Assembly (NCBI GenBank): GCA_025458105.1
Contig: JALOTD010000031.1
Span: forward strand, 50,640-114,639
Reading direction: 5' to 3'
Length of the DNA stretch: 64,000 nt
DNA from: Tabrizicola sp.
GTDB taxonomy: Bacteria; Pseudomonadota; Alphaproteobacteria; Rhodobacterales; Rhodobacteraceae
The number at the start of each line of letters is the position of its first letter. Position 1 is the stretch's first letter. The notes under the pieces were generated by a model that was not told the DNA's origin, made no database searches, and saw nothing but the letters and a program-made list of their open reading frames with translations. Below are positions 16,965 through 25,866 of the stretch, in pieces. Both the position numbers and the translations under genes were made by a program.

Positions 16965-17771
16965 TCAGGCGGATCGCCTGGCGACGCTCGCGCCCTTTGC
17001 AGCCCAGGCGAAGACGGCCGCGCCAAACGCCTGGAACAGAGGGCGGGACACCGGGTCGTTGCCTGCGTTCCATTCCGGATGCCACTGGACGGACATGGTG
17101 AAACCCGGCGCCTCCCTGACATAGATCGCCTCTGGCGTGCCATCGGGCGCGTATCCGTCGATCACGACACGGGGGGCTGGGCGGGCAATTCCCTGTCCGT
17201 GCAGCGTGTTGGTCAGAACTTCGCGCGCACCAAGAAGGCGATGGAACGGTCCACCTTCGGTAAAGCTGACCGTATGGCGCAGGGCAAACTGCTCCTCCAG
17301 CGTGCCGTCCGGCGGCATGCGATGGTTCATCCGACCCGGCAAATCGCGGATTTCGGGATGCAGCGTACCACCCAGTGCGACGTTAACCTCCTGGAACCCC
17401 CGGCAAATGCCAAGGAACGGCTGTCCACGATCAACGCAGGCGCGGATCAGCGGCAGCGTTATGGCATCGCGGGAGCGGTCGAAGGCTCCATGCGCCGGAG
17501 TTTCCGCTTCGCCGTATTCGCTGGGGTGAACATTGGGGCGACCGCCGGTCAGGAGAAAGCCGTCGCACAAGTCAAGCAGCTCATCGACCGAGACAAGCCT
17601 TGGATCCGAGGGGATGATCAGCGGCAGGCAACCCGCGACTTCGGCCACGGCCGACGAATTCATCTGGCCGCCGGAGTGGACCGGATAGCTGTCATTGATA
17701 AGGTAGCTGTTGCCGATGATCCCGACCACTGGCCGGGCGGCCCTGCCATGCAACCCCTTCACCGCTGTCAC
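16965..17771 (-). CDS. Class I glutamine amidotransferase-like hydrolase (PuuD type)
   Basis: The protein has about 268 residues. The nucleophile elbow is LGICRGFQEVNVALGG and the catalytic His-Glu pair is VQWHPEWN, which matches gamma-glutamyl-GABA hydrolases that work in putrescine degradation. I chose the GTG at 17771, behind AAGGGGAA, because conserved sequence (ARPVVGIIGN) starts about 10 residues later; open sequence reaches 17894. The adjacent genes do not encode other Puu enzymes. Confidence 0.85.
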   Translation of the reverse strand: MTAVKGLHGRAARPVVGIIGNSYLINDSYPVHSGGQMNSSAVAEVAGCLPLIIPSDPRLVSVDELLDLCDGFLLTGGRPNVHPSEYGEAETPAHGAFDRSRDAITLPLIRACVDRGQPFLGICRGFQEVNVALGGTLHPEIRDLPGRMNHRMPPDGTLEEQFALRHTVSFTEGGPFHRLLGAREVLTNTLHGQGIARPAPRVVIDGYAPDGTPEAIYVREAPGFTMSVQWHPEWNAGNDPVSRPLFQAFGAAVFAWAAKGASVARRSA

Positions 17772-17908
17772 CCGAACGGTTCCCCTTTTCTGGCAGCATA
17801 GCGACTTGGCGCATTGCCGGGAAGGGCCACAGCCAGTCCGCGACGCACAGCCTGGCCGCAGCGGTGCACATGCCCGATCAGCGGGCACAGTCACGTGGAA
17901 ATGACTAT

Positions 17909-17926
17909 CCTTCCCGCATGGGAAGG
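17909..17926 (+). promoter_or_regulatory. Candidate MerR/CueR-type operator upstream of the DUF305 gene
   Basis: CCTTCCCGCATGGGAAGG is a dyad with CCTTCC and GGAAGG half-sites, the core of copper-responsive CueR/HmrR operators. The half-sites are 6 bp apart, whereas the classical spacing is 7. It ends 28 bp before the DUF305 start and lies where a MerR-type regulator would bend a long promoter spacer. Confidence 0.45.
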
Positions 17927-17954
17927 CTGCACATTCGCACCTGAAAGGAGACGT

Positions 17955-18332
17955 ATGATGAAAACATCTATCGCGGTGCTGTCAGCCTCGGGATTGGCCC
18001 TGTTTATGGCGGTGACCTTGCCCCTGACAGCCCAAGAGGGGACAGGACACGAAGGTCACGCCATGATGGGCGACAAGGGCCCGTCCTCGATGGCATTCAT
18101 GGAAGCCAACGACCGGATGCATCAGGGCATGGCGATCGAATTCACCGGCAACGCCGATGTGGATTTTATCCGGGGCATGATCCCGCATCATCAGGGCGCG
18201 GTCGAAATGGCCAGGATCGTGTTGGAGCACGGCAGCGACCCCGAAGTGAAGAAGCTCGCTGAAGGCATCATTGCCGCGCAAGAAGCCGAGATTGCCTGGA
18301 TGCAAGACTGGCTTGCCAAGAACGGCGGCTGA
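17955..18332 (+). CDS. DUF305 periplasmic copper-handling protein
   Basis: The 125-residue protein has a signal peptide (SIAVLSASGLALFMAVTLPLTAQ). The mature part has a His/Met-rich start (GHEGHAMMG) and the DUF305 core DFIRGMIPHHQGAVEMARIVLEHG, whose Met and His residues bind copper in CopM-like relatives. AAGGAG lies 4-7 nt before two adjacent ATG codons (17955 and 17958). A CueR-like dyad upstream fits copper induction. Confidence 0.88.
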   Translation: MMKTSIAVLSASGLALFMAVTLPLTAQEGTGHEGHAMMGDKGPSSMAFMEANDRMHQGMAIEFTGNADVDFIRGMIPHHQGAVEMARIVLEHGSDPEVKKLAEGIIAAQEAEIAWMQDWLAKNGG

Positions 18333-18337
18333 TCTTC

Positions 18338-19045
18338 CTAGCACCGGGCGCTCAGGTAGTTCTCGGCGATCTCGACCATGCGGCTGCGGGTCATCCAGGG
18401 CCCGTGGCCGCCGATCACCAGGCTGCATTCGAGGTGGCGCAAACGCTCCATCGTGCGCAGGTAGTCTGGGATGCTGGCACCGGGCAGGTCATCCAAGATC
18501 TCGTCGTCGTAGATGGCATCCCCCGACAGAAGAAGCCCGCTGTCGGTATCCAAGAGGCCAATTCCGCCTGGAGAATGGCCCGGCAGGTGCAGGACGGTGA
18601 ACCGGCGGTCACCAAGGTCGATCTCTGCACCCTCTCCCAGAGTGCCTGTCAACGGTGCCGGGTGCAGGGACCAATCTGATATCGTCCAGCCGGGCGCGGG
18701 ACGTTCAGCAACCGGGTCCGGCCAGGTGCGAAACTCTTCTGCAAAGGTTTCAATCCCAGGCTGTCCGGCAAACCCTGGCGCCTCGATGGCATGTCCCCAG
18801 CGGTCGGAAAACTCATGAAAGCCGCCGATGTGGTCGACATGGGCGTGGCTTGCCACGGCAATGACCGGTTTGCCCGACAGGGGCAAGGACTGTCGCAAGG
18901 CAGCCAAGCCACAGCCGAAGTCGAACTGCAGGTCCCGGTTCCGGCCGAGGACCGTCACCATCGCCGCCCGGAACATCGGATCGACCGAAGGTTCGTGGGT
19001 CACGAAGACCCCGCCGTGAAGGGCCTGGGTGCGAAACCAGCCCAT
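18338..19045 (-). CDS. Metallo-beta-lactamase fold hydrolase
   Basis: The 235-residue protein shows all MBL metal motifs: SHAHVDHIGG (HxHxDH), LPGHSPGGIG, LLLSGDAIYDD and GGHGPW. It may be a glyoxalase-II-like thioesterase or another hydrolase; the substrate cannot be read. Its ATG overlaps the aminotransferase stop by 1 nt (TAATG), so the two probably work in the same pathway. Confidence 0.85.
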   Translation of the reverse strand: MGWFRTQALHGGVFVTHEPSVDPMFRAAMVTVLGRNRDLQFDFGCGLAALRQSLPLSGKPVIAVASHAHVDHIGGFHEFSDRWGHAIEAPGFAGQPGIETFAEEFRTWPDPVAERPAPGWTISDWSLHPAPLTGTLGEGAEIDLGDRRFTVLHLPGHSPGGIGLLDTDSGLLLSGDAIYDDEILDDLPGASIPDYLRTMERLRHLECSLVIGGHGPWMTRSRMVEIAENYLSARC

Positions 19046-20247
19046 TACAGGCTGCGGGCGATCACGCCGGCGGCGGCCTCCAGCGCCCCCGACCCATGCG
19101 GAATGTCAAGCGCGGTCAGGCCAGCATCCATCACTGCAAGCGCCCCAAGCGTCATGTGTGCGTTCACGTGCCCCATATGCGCAACGCGCAGGAACCCATG
19201 ATAGGCCGGGTCCGTCGAGGGGGCCATGCCAAGGCCGATGCCCAGCGTGACGCCGGCCTTGTGTTCGCACCAATCGCGCAGCCGCGTGGCATGCGGCGCA
19301 CCGAAGCGGGCCGCAGTGACGGACCAGCCGCGGTGGACCGGGTCAGCCACGTTCATCCCGATTGCAGGATTGTCGACCGACCAGCGGTCGAAAGCGGCCC
19401 AGACGGCGCTGGCCAGGATATGGTGGCGTTTCCAGACGTTTGGCAGCCCCTCTTCGCGCAGCATGTTCAGCGCCTCGCGCAGGCCGAACAGATGGCTGGT
19501 GGGTGCGGTGCCATCCCAGATCTGCCAGAACTCCTCGGGTTCGGCCCGGGGGCCCCAGGCCCAATACGGGGTGGCAAGGTCGCCCCGCCCGCAGCGCACC
19601 CTCGCGGCCTCGGAAAACCAGACGAAGGCCATGCCCGGAGGCGTCATCAGGCCCTTCTGGCAGGCCGCAACCATCACATCAACGCCCCAATCGTCCATCC
19701 GGAACTCGTCGCAGCCAAGGCTTGCGATGCAGTCGACCGCAAGAAGGGCGGGATGCCCCGCCGCGTCGATCGCTGCGCGCAGGGCCGGAATGTCGGTCTT
19801 GATCGAGCTTGCCGTGTCGACATGCGTCGTCAAGACCGCCTTGATCTTGTGGCCTGTGTCGGCGCGCAGCGCAGCCTCTACCCGCTCCATGTCGACCGGA
19901 GAGGACTTGCCGAAGTCCAGCACCTCGACGTCGATCCCCATGGCGCGCGCACTGTTCGCCCAGGAAAGGCCAAACTGTCCGACGGCCAGCACCAGCGCCT
20001 TTTCGCCCGTCGCAAACAGATTGGCGTTCGCCGCCTCCCAGCCTGCATGGCCGTTGCCGATGTAGATCGCAACATGGCCAGTCGTCCCCGCCACCATCCG
20101 CAAATCGGGCCACAGACTGGCGACAAGCTCGATCAACGGACCTTCGTAGATGTTCGGCGAGCCGCGATGCATCGCACGCAGGACCCGGTCGGGGATGACC
20201 GAGGGGCCGGGAATGGCAAGGTAGGGGCGGCCGTTGGCAAGGGTCAT
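19045..20247 (-). CDS. Class V aminotransferase (alanine/serine-glyoxylate type)
   Basis: The 400-residue PLP enzyme starts LANGRPYLAIPGPSVIPDRVLRAM, typical of alanine-glyoxylate and serine-glyoxylate aminotransferases. The PLP lysine is in VAACQKGLMTPPG, preceded by LLAVDCIASLGCDEFRMDDWGVD. It would interconvert glyoxylate and glycine with an amino donor. The substrate preference is not evident. It is translationally coupled to the MBL hydrolase gene downstream. Confidence 0.88.
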   Translation of the reverse strand: MTLANGRPYLAIPGPSVIPDRVLRAMHRGSPNIYEGPLIELVASLWPDLRMVAGTTGHVAIYIGNGHAGWEAANANLFATGEKALVLAVGQFGLSWANSARAMGIDVEVLDFGKSSPVDMERVEAALRADTGHKIKAVLTTHVDTASSIKTDIPALRAAIDAAGHPALLAVDCIASLGCDEFRMDDWGVDVMVAACQKGLMTPPGMAFVWFSEAARVRCGRGDLATPYWAWGPRAEPEEFWQIWDGTAPTSHLFGLREALNMLREEGLPNVWKRHHILASAVWAAFDRWSVDNPAIGMNVADPVHRGWSVTAARFGAPHATRLRDWCEHKAGVTLGIGLGMAPSTDPAYHGFLRVAHMGHVNAHMTLGALAVMDAGLTALDIPHGSGALEAAAGVIARSL

Positions 20248-20349
20248 GCGTCATTCCTTCTGTCAGTGCGCCATGGCTAGGCTCGGCGGATCGCAGCGTC
20301 AATGCTTTGCCCGGCTTGAGGCGCCGTCGCTTTCCCGTTACACGCGCCC

Positions 20350-22128
20350 TTGATCCAGGCACAGGGGCCCCGCCACTTGCAGACCCACCGTCGCTACCCT
20401 TCGCGTGAGTTGTTCGGCCGTTTCTGGCAGAGCTACCTGCGCCCGCATGTGGGCCTGATGCTGCTGGCTTTCCTGTTGATGGCGATCGAAGGATCGACAC
20501 TGGGGCTGCTCAGCTACATGATCGAGCCCCTCTTCGACCAGGTGTTCTCACCTGGTGGCGACGATGCGCTGATCTGGGTCGGACTGGCGATCCTGTCTCT
20601 GTTCGTCTTGCGGGCAGTGACCTCGGTCCTAAGCCGCTGGCTTTTGGCGCGGGTCAACCAATTGGCTGCGGGCCGCATGCAGGTTGATCTGGTGCGGCAC
20701 CTTCTGACGCTCGATGCAAGCTTTTTCCAGCATATGCCGCCGGGCAAGCTGATCGAACGGGTGCAGGGCGATACGGCAAACGCTCAGGCTTCAGCCACGG
20801 CAGTCATCGCCGGTGTCGGGCGGGATGTCGTGGCGCTTTTGGGCCTGTTCATCGTGGCGATCTCGATCGATCCTGTCTGGACCGCAGCGGCGTTGATCGG
20901 CACACCGCTGCTCTTGCTGCCCGCCTTCGGCTTGCGCCGGTACATCCGCCGCAAGACTGTGACATCGCGCGAACAGGCCGGGCTGCGCACCACGCGGCTT
21001 GACGAGATCTTTCATGGCATCCAGGCGGTAAAGCTGAACCGGATGGAGGCATACCAGGCCTCGCGGTTCCAGGGGATCATCGATGCGATCATCAGCGCCG
21101 AAGTGAAATCGGCTATGGGGCGGGCGGCCATGCCGGCGTTGGTGGACGTGGTCACTGGGATCGGTTTCTTCGTGGTCCTCATGCTTGGCGGCAGTGAAGT
21201 GGCCCAGGGCACGCGGACAACCGGTGAGTTCATGGCGTTCTTCACCGCGATGGCGTTGACCTTCCAGCCGATCCGACGGCTCGGCGATCTGGCCGGGCTT
21301 TGGCAAGTGGCCGAGGCCAGTCTGGAGCGGGTGTTTGTCCTGTTCGATGCGCGTCCTTCCGGATCGCGCCCCACAGTCAGCCAGGCCTTGCCGCCCCCCG
21401 GCCCACCGGAAATCCGGTTCGAGGCGGTCACCTTCTCGTACCCCGACCGGCCGGTCCTGAACGGTCTCACCTTTCGCGCCGAGGCGGGAAAAGTGACAGC
21501 GCTTGTCGGCAGTTCCGGTGCGGGCAAGACCACGGTCTTTCAACTGATCGCCGCCATGGTAGAGCCGCAGGCGGGCCGGATCCTGATCGGCGATGTGGAC
21601 GTGTCGCTGATGAGCCTGTCGGACCAACGCGGGCTTCTGGCGTCGGTGTCGCAGGATGCTGCGCTGTTTGACGAAACCCTGCGCGAAAACCTGCTGCTGG
21701 GCCGGACGGACCATAGCGAGGACCAGATTGCACGCGCCCTGACCGATGCCGAGGCCGCAAGTTTCATCGACGCCCTGCCCCACCGTCTTGAGACACCTGC
21801 CGGGCCGCGTGGCTCGGCGTTGTCGGGCGGACAGCGTCAGCGGATCGCCATCGCGCGCGCGCTTCTGGCGGATGCACCGGTGCTCTTGCTCGACGAAGCG
21901 ACATCCGCCTTGGACACGAGGACCGAGGCTGCGGTCTCCGAGGCACTTGGCAAGGCGCAGGCCGGTCGCACGACCCTGGTGATCGCGCACCGCCTGTCCA
22001 CGGTAAAGCAGGCGGACAAGATCATCGTTCTGGATCATGGTCGCGTCGTCGAGGAAGGCACCCACGACACCCTGATCGCCAAGGGCGGACTTTATGCGCA
22101 ACTGCATCAGGCACAATTGCGTGACTGA
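20350..22128 (+). CDS. MsbA-like ABC exporter (fused permease and ATPase)
   Basis: The protein has about 592 residues. The N-terminal six-span exporter domain covers about residues 30-315. The ATPase has Walker A VGSSGAGKTTV, signature ALSGGQRQRIAIARAL, Walker B VLLLDEATSALD and the switch His in VIAHRLST. This is the half-transporter layout of MsbA and other lipid or drug exporters. The start is uncertain: TTG codons at 20350 and 20377 are the candidates. The substrate is unknown. Confidence 0.9.
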   Translation: MIQAQGPRHLQTHRRYPSRELFGRFWQSYLRPHVGLMLLAFLLMAIEGSTLGLLSYMIEPLFDQVFSPGGDDALIWVGLAILSLFVLRAVTSVLSRWLLARVNQLAAGRMQVDLVRHLLTLDASFFQHMPPGKLIERVQGDTANAQASATAVIAGVGRDVVALLGLFIVAISIDPVWTAAALIGTPLLLLPAFGLRRYIRRKTVTSREQAGLRTTRLDEIFHGIQAVKLNRMEAYQASRFQGIIDAIISAEVKSAMGRAAMPALVDVVTGIGFFVVLMLGGSEVAQGTRTTGEFMAFFTAMALTFQPIRRLGDLAGLWQVAEASLERVFVLFDARPSGSRPTVSQALPPPGPPEIRFEAVTFSYPDRPVLNGLTFRAEAGKVTALVGSSGAGKTTVFQLIAAMVEPQAGRILIGDVDVSLMSLSDQRGLLASVSQDAALFDETLRENLLLGRTDHSEDQIARALTDAEAASFIDALPHRLETPAGPRGSALSGGQRQRIAIARALLADAPVLLLDEATSALDTRTEAAVSEALGKAQAGRTTLVIAHRLSTVKQADKIIVLDHGRVVEEGTHDTLIAKGGLYAQLHQAQLRD

Positions 22129-22166
22129 CGCTTTCGCCTTTGCGTGGGCCTGCCTAGACTGACCTC

Positions 22167-22934
22167 ATGACCAACGGTGAATCTGCCCCCGACCGCACCC
22201 TGTGGTCCCTGACCGGACCCGATGCGCTAGTCTTTCTGCAGGGTCTGGTCTCGAATGACCTGCGTCCGCTGGAAAGCGGCCCCGGCATTGTGTGGGCGGC
22301 TCTTCTGACGCCCCAGGGCAAGTATCTTGCTGATTTCTTCGTGGTGCGGCGGCAAGAAGGTGATCTTCTGATTGATATCGCAACGTCCCTTGCTGCGGCG
22401 ACGTTGAAACGGCTGTCCCTGTATCGGCTGCGCGCGAACGTTCAGATCGTGCCGTCCCCTCTGCATGTGCAGCGCGGTCTTGGCACAGCTCCAGATGCCG
22501 CTCTGGCCGATCCGCGCCACCCTGCCCTGGGCTGGCGGCTCTACACAGAAGCAGCGGGTCACGCCCCCCAGATCGACTGGGATGCGATCCGCGTCAGCCA
22601 TGTGATCCCCGAAAGCGGCATCGAACTGGTGCCGGAGGACAGCTATATCCTGGAACACGGGTTTGAGCGGTTGCACGGTGTCGATTTCCGCAAAGGCTGC
22701 TACGTGGGCCAGGAAGTGACCGCGCGGATGAAGCACAAGACCGAACTGCGCAAGGGCCTCGTCCAGGTTCTGGTGGACGGCGAGGCACCGGTTGCAACCC
22801 AGATCACTACACCCGATGGGCGACCCGTGGGCGTGCTTTTCACGCAACACAGCGGCCGGGCCATTGCTTATCTGCGTCATGACCGCGCGATGGACGAGAT
22901 GGTCGCCGGTCCAGCACGCGTGCGACTTGCGTGA
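22167..22934 (+). CDS. ygfZ: YgfZ-type folate-binding protein
   Basis: The 255-residue protein belongs to the GcvT-related YgfZ/Iba57 family. These proteins use tetrahydrofolate to support maturation or repair of some Fe-S proteins. The family signature KGCYVGQEVTARMKHK is present with its Cys. The N-terminal part (GPDALVFLQGLVSNDL...LLTPQGKYLADFFV) fits the GcvT fold. It follows the ABC exporter by 38 bp. Confidence 0.92.
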   Translation: MTNGESAPDRTLWSLTGPDALVFLQGLVSNDLRPLESGPGIVWAALLTPQGKYLADFFVVRRQEGDLLIDIATSLAAATLKRLSLYRLRANVQIVPSPLHVQRGLGTAPDAALADPRHPALGWRLYTEAAGHAPQIDWDAIRVSHVIPESGIELVPEDSYILEHGFERLHGVDFRKGCYVGQEVTARMKHKTELRKGLVQVLVDGEAPVATQITTPDGRPVGVLFTQHSGRAIAYLRHDRAMDEMVAGPARVRLA

Positions 22935-22977
22935 TCCGCCCCTGCGCTCGATCCACTTCGATTTTCTTTACCAAAGG

Positions 22978-23005
22978 TTGAAATACTGGGCGAACTTCCT
23001 ACATT
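22978..23005 (+). promoter_or_regulatory. Candidate sigma-70-type promoter
   Basis: TTGAAA (22978-22983), a 16-nt spacer and TACATT (23000-23005) lie in the 233-bp gap upstream of the 108-residue gene. The rest of the gap holds no other feature I can support. Confidence 0.4.
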
Positions 23006-23167
23006 TTGCAGCAGTTCGCACCAACGGCAGACTATATGATGATGTGATGCGGCCAAGCCATGCGCCAGGCGCATATCCGTCATTCCAAACCGGAAACCCC
23101 GAATCGTGACCAAATGGTTACAAACGCCAGACCCGTAAAAGGCAAGAGCAAGAACAAGGACCGCAGG

Positions 23168-23494
23168 ATGTTTGACTCCATCGACAGCACCGCCTTCAAT
23201 TTCGAACAGGGCCAGCGCGCGCGCAAGTTGTTTGCCGCCGTTGTTCTGGCTGCGCTGGACGACGCTATTGCCGACGACAAGAAGTACGGCAATGGCCCCG
23301 ATCAGATCGCCCGGTGGGCCCGTTCGCGTGATGGGCGTGAAGTCTTGTCCTGCGCCGGGATCGACCCGAACGAACGCGTGGTCAAGGGCTTGATGGAATT
23401 CGTGTCGAAGGGCGTGCGCACCAGTGTCGCCCTAAGCCGTGAGGAATCGGAACGCCGCCACGCTCTGGAAGCTGACCAAGCCGAAGCGGCTTGA
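23168..23494 (+). CDS. Conserved hypothetical protein, 108 residues
   Basis: I chose the ATG at 23168, behind AAGGA, giving a 108-residue acidic, mostly helical protein (MFDSIDSTAFNFEQGQRARK to ALEADQAEAA). Open sequence extends to 23060 without support. It looks like a rhodobacterial orphan family, with no catalytic or membrane motif. It has its own promoter candidate and a strong terminator, so it is probably an independent and well-expressed unit. Confidence 0.75.
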   Translation: MFDSIDSTAFNFEQGQRARKLFAAVVLAALDDAIADDKKYGNGPDQIARWARSRDGREVLSCAGIDPNERVVKGLMEFVSKGVRTSVALSREESERRHALEADQAEAA

Positions 23495-23525
23495 GAGCAC
23501 ATCTAGGTCAATCATTGACCGCCAG

Positions 23526-23551
23526 AACGCGCCCCAACGGGCGCGTTTTTC
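23526..23551 (+). terminator. Rho-independent terminator
   Basis: ACGCGCCC (23527-23534), a 4-nt loop and GGGCGCGT (23539-23546) run into TTTTC. It lies between two convergent genes. Confidence 0.9.
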
Positions 23552-23561
23552 ATTTTCTGTC

Positions 23562-24293
23562 TCAGTCCAACGAACGCGCGGTCAGTGCCCGATTGATCTC
23601 GGCGCGAACAAGCTTGCGGACATTGCGGGTGATCCGCTCGCCCAGGGCGCCCTGCAGCTCTTCGCGGATCAATTGGCGGACGATGTCGTGCAGCGCGTCT
23701 TCGTCCAGCACGGTCAGCGGGTTGCCGTCCTTGTCAAACAACGTTGGCGCGGTGTCATCATCCAGCTGCGGGGCAGAAGCGGTCACCCTTTCGGCCTCAG
23801 CGGCCGCCACAGGCGGCGGACTGGCAAGCTCCGGCCCCGCCTTGGATCCAGTGTCCAACGGAATAACCGCTGCCAGTTCGTCTTCGTCAGGCCAGTCGGG
23901 ATCAACTTGCACCCAGGCCGCGTCTTCCGGATCGGCAGGAGCCTCGGTCTGGTTGACCAGCTCCGCCTCCTCGGCACCCAATGCAAGCTCTGCAAGCGGC
24001 GGCTCTGGCTCTTGCCAGATCTCGTCTTCCCACTCGGCATCAAGCAGGAGAGGAGCCTCAGGCACCGAGGCGGTCTCCTCCATCGCGGGGTCTTCCGATG
24101 GGGTGATGCTGGGCCGACCAAGGATCAGCGGCTCCAGGGGCTGATCAGACACGACGCGCAGTGCCGGTGTCAGCACCAGGCGATCTGCTCCAGGATCCCG
24201 GCTGACCGGACGCGGGCGCTGATCAACCGACACAAGCCGCCGCACCGAAGAAACCACGTCCTCGATTTCATTCGTGGTCAGGGGTCCCGACAT
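23562..24293 (-). CDS. PopZ-like acidic protein
   Basis: The 243-residue protein has a short basic N-terminal helix (TTNEIEDVVSSVRRLVS). A long Pro/Glu/Asp-rich, probably disordered middle follows (about 60-190). The C-terminal helical block is DEDALHDIVRQLIREELQGALGERITRNVRKLVRAEINRAL. The layout of N-terminal helix, acidic linker and C-terminal oligomerising helices matches alphaproteobacterial PopZ/DUF2497 pole organisers, though sequence identity looks low. A cell-pole scaffold is a reasonable hypothesis. Confidence 0.6.
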   Translation of the reverse strand: MSGPLTTNEIEDVVSSVRRLVSVDQRPRPVSRDPGADRLVLTPALRVVSDQPLEPLILGRPSITPSEDPAMEETASVPEAPLLLDAEWEDEIWQEPEPPLAELALGAEEAELVNQTEAPADPEDAAWVQVDPDWPDEDELAAVIPLDTGSKAGPELASPPPVAAAEAERVTASAPQLDDDTAPTLFDKDGNPLTVLDEDALHDIVRQLIREELQGALGERITRNVRKLVRAEINRALTARSLD

Positions 24294-24401
24294 TCTGCGC
24301 CTTCCGTTGCAACCCGCACTCCCCGCGTCAACCTACTCTGCCAAGCCCAAGCGGAGCAACGGAATTTTTCGGTCAGCCAGGCACAATTGGGTGGCGCGGG
24401 A

Positions 24402-25775
24402 TCAGTCCCCGATCTTTTCGAGAATGCGGTCGAGCTTCTTGCCTTGGGCAGAGTGAGAAGGTGCCCCCTTCACCGTGTCGTAATAGGCCTCTGGATCGTA
24501 GGTCGCGATCCCGAGTTGCAAGTGGTCGACCGTCAAAAGGCCCATGGCCGCCAGCACGCGATAAACCCCGACATAGCGTTGCGCTTCTGCCTGCAACCTT
24601 GCGTTCCGCGCGTCCAGCAATTCCTGTTCGGCATCCAGCACGTCCAGTGTCGTCCGCGCCCCGGCGTCGGCCTCTTCCCGAACCCCGTCAAAAGCTGTCT
24701 GAGCGGCGCGGATCTGCTGGTCCGAAGCCTCGATCGAGGCCGCAGAAACCGCAAGATTCGCCCAGGCCACGCCCAGATTCTGCACCACGGCCACCGCGGT
24801 TTGCTGCAGCCCCGCACGCGCCCGGTCCTTTCCCGCAATTGCCTGGCGCAACACGGCAGACAGCCGCCCCCCGGCGTAAAGCGTCTGGTTCATCGTCAGC
24901 CCGATGCTTTGCGAATCCAGTCCCCGGTCATCAAGCCCCAGAGTGACGCCCGCGCCGATCGTGGGTTTCATGCCCGCTTCGGCCAGCGAGACCTGAAGTT
25001 CGGCGATCGTGACAAGCTGCTGCGCCTGCCGGATCAGCGGGTGAGTTGCCCGCGCCACACCTTCGGCCTCTTCCATAGTGCGTGGCAGGGCCGGCGCTTT
25101 CGGCAAGGCTGCCAGCCTGCCTGGATAGGCCCCCGTCGCGGCCTTGTAAGCCTCGCGCGCGACCATGAGGTCACCCTCGGCAGCAGCCAGGGCGGCCCGC
25201 GATCCGGCCAGTCGCGCCTGGGCTATGGCCACATCGGTGCGGGTGGTTTCGCCCACGTCAAAGCGGGCTTCGGCAGCGCGCAGTTCCTGAGTGATAAGGC
25301 GGAAGTTCGACTGCCGCAGCGCCACCACCTCTTGCGCAAGGCGCACGTCGACATAAGCCTGCACGGCGGACAGCAGAACCTGCTGCTCGACGTCGATCAG
25401 GGCCTGCCGCGTGGCAAGGACGCTGGCCTTGGCAATCTCGATCCCAAGCTTGCTGCGGCCAAAGTCGAAAAGGGTCATCTCGGCGCTCAGCGAAAGGGAG
25501 GAACTCAGGCCCTCCGAGACGTCCCGGCCAAGGGGCGTAATGACCTCCGCCCGCCGCCAGCCCGCCTGGGCCGTGAAGGCCACCACCGGGCGCAGCGTTG
25601 AGACGGCCAGAGCCACATCCTCGTCCGCCGCCCGCAGGACCGCGCGGTTCTGATCCAGAAGGTTAGAGTTGCGGTAAGCCGCGACCAGCGCGTCTGTCAG
25701 CGTCTCGGCCCCCGCCATCGGGGACGCGGCAATGCCCGCAACAGCCACCGCAAGCACACGCATGAAAGCCCGCAT
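24402..25775 (-). CDS. TolC family outer-membrane efflux protein
   Basis: The 457-residue protein has a signal peptide (MRVLAVAVAGIAASPMAGA). Two repeated OEP domains of long helices follow (for example AAEARFDVGETTRTDVAIAQARL and FDGVREEADAGARTTLDVLDAEQELLDA). The second repeat carries the typical GARTTLDVLDAEQ motif of TolC-type channels. It would form the outer-membrane duct for type I secretion or drug efflux. No inner-membrane partner is adjacent, but the Pcm-like gene lies 91 bp upstream on the same strand, an arrangement often seen around tolC in alphaproteobacteria. Confidence 0.92.
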   Translation of the reverse strand: MRAFMRVLAVAVAGIAASPMAGAETLTDALVAAYRNSNLLDQNRAVLRAADEDVALAVSTLRPVVAFTAQAGWRRAEVITPLGRDVSEGLSSSLSLSAEMTLFDFGRSKLGIEIAKASVLATRQALIDVEQQVLLSAVQAYVDVRLAQEVVALRQSNFRLITQELRAAEARFDVGETTRTDVAIAQARLAGSRAALAAAEGDLMVAREAYKAATGAYPGRLAALPKAPALPRTMEEAEGVARATHPLIRQAQQLVTIAELQVSLAEAGMKPTIGAGVTLGLDDRGLDSQSIGLTMNQTLYAGGRLSAVLRQAIAGKDRARAGLQQTAVAVVQNLGVAWANLAVSAASIEASDQQIRAAQTAFDGVREEADAGARTTLDVLDAEQELLDARNARLQAEAQRYVGVYRVLAAMGLLTVDHLQLGIATYDPEAYYDTVKGAPSHSAQGKKLDRILEKIGD

Positions 25776-25866
25776 CAGAGTTCACCTTTCATGGCCCGCA
25801 TCGGGGCGGGCGATCTGTTTCAGTGTCCGTACGGGCCAGCCCGGGGCGGACAGGGCCATTTCGGCT

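Noticed and set aside
23439..25601. 720-codon plus-strand ORF
   Set aside because: It is antisense to the tolC-type and PopZ-like genes; composition is that of a shadow frame.
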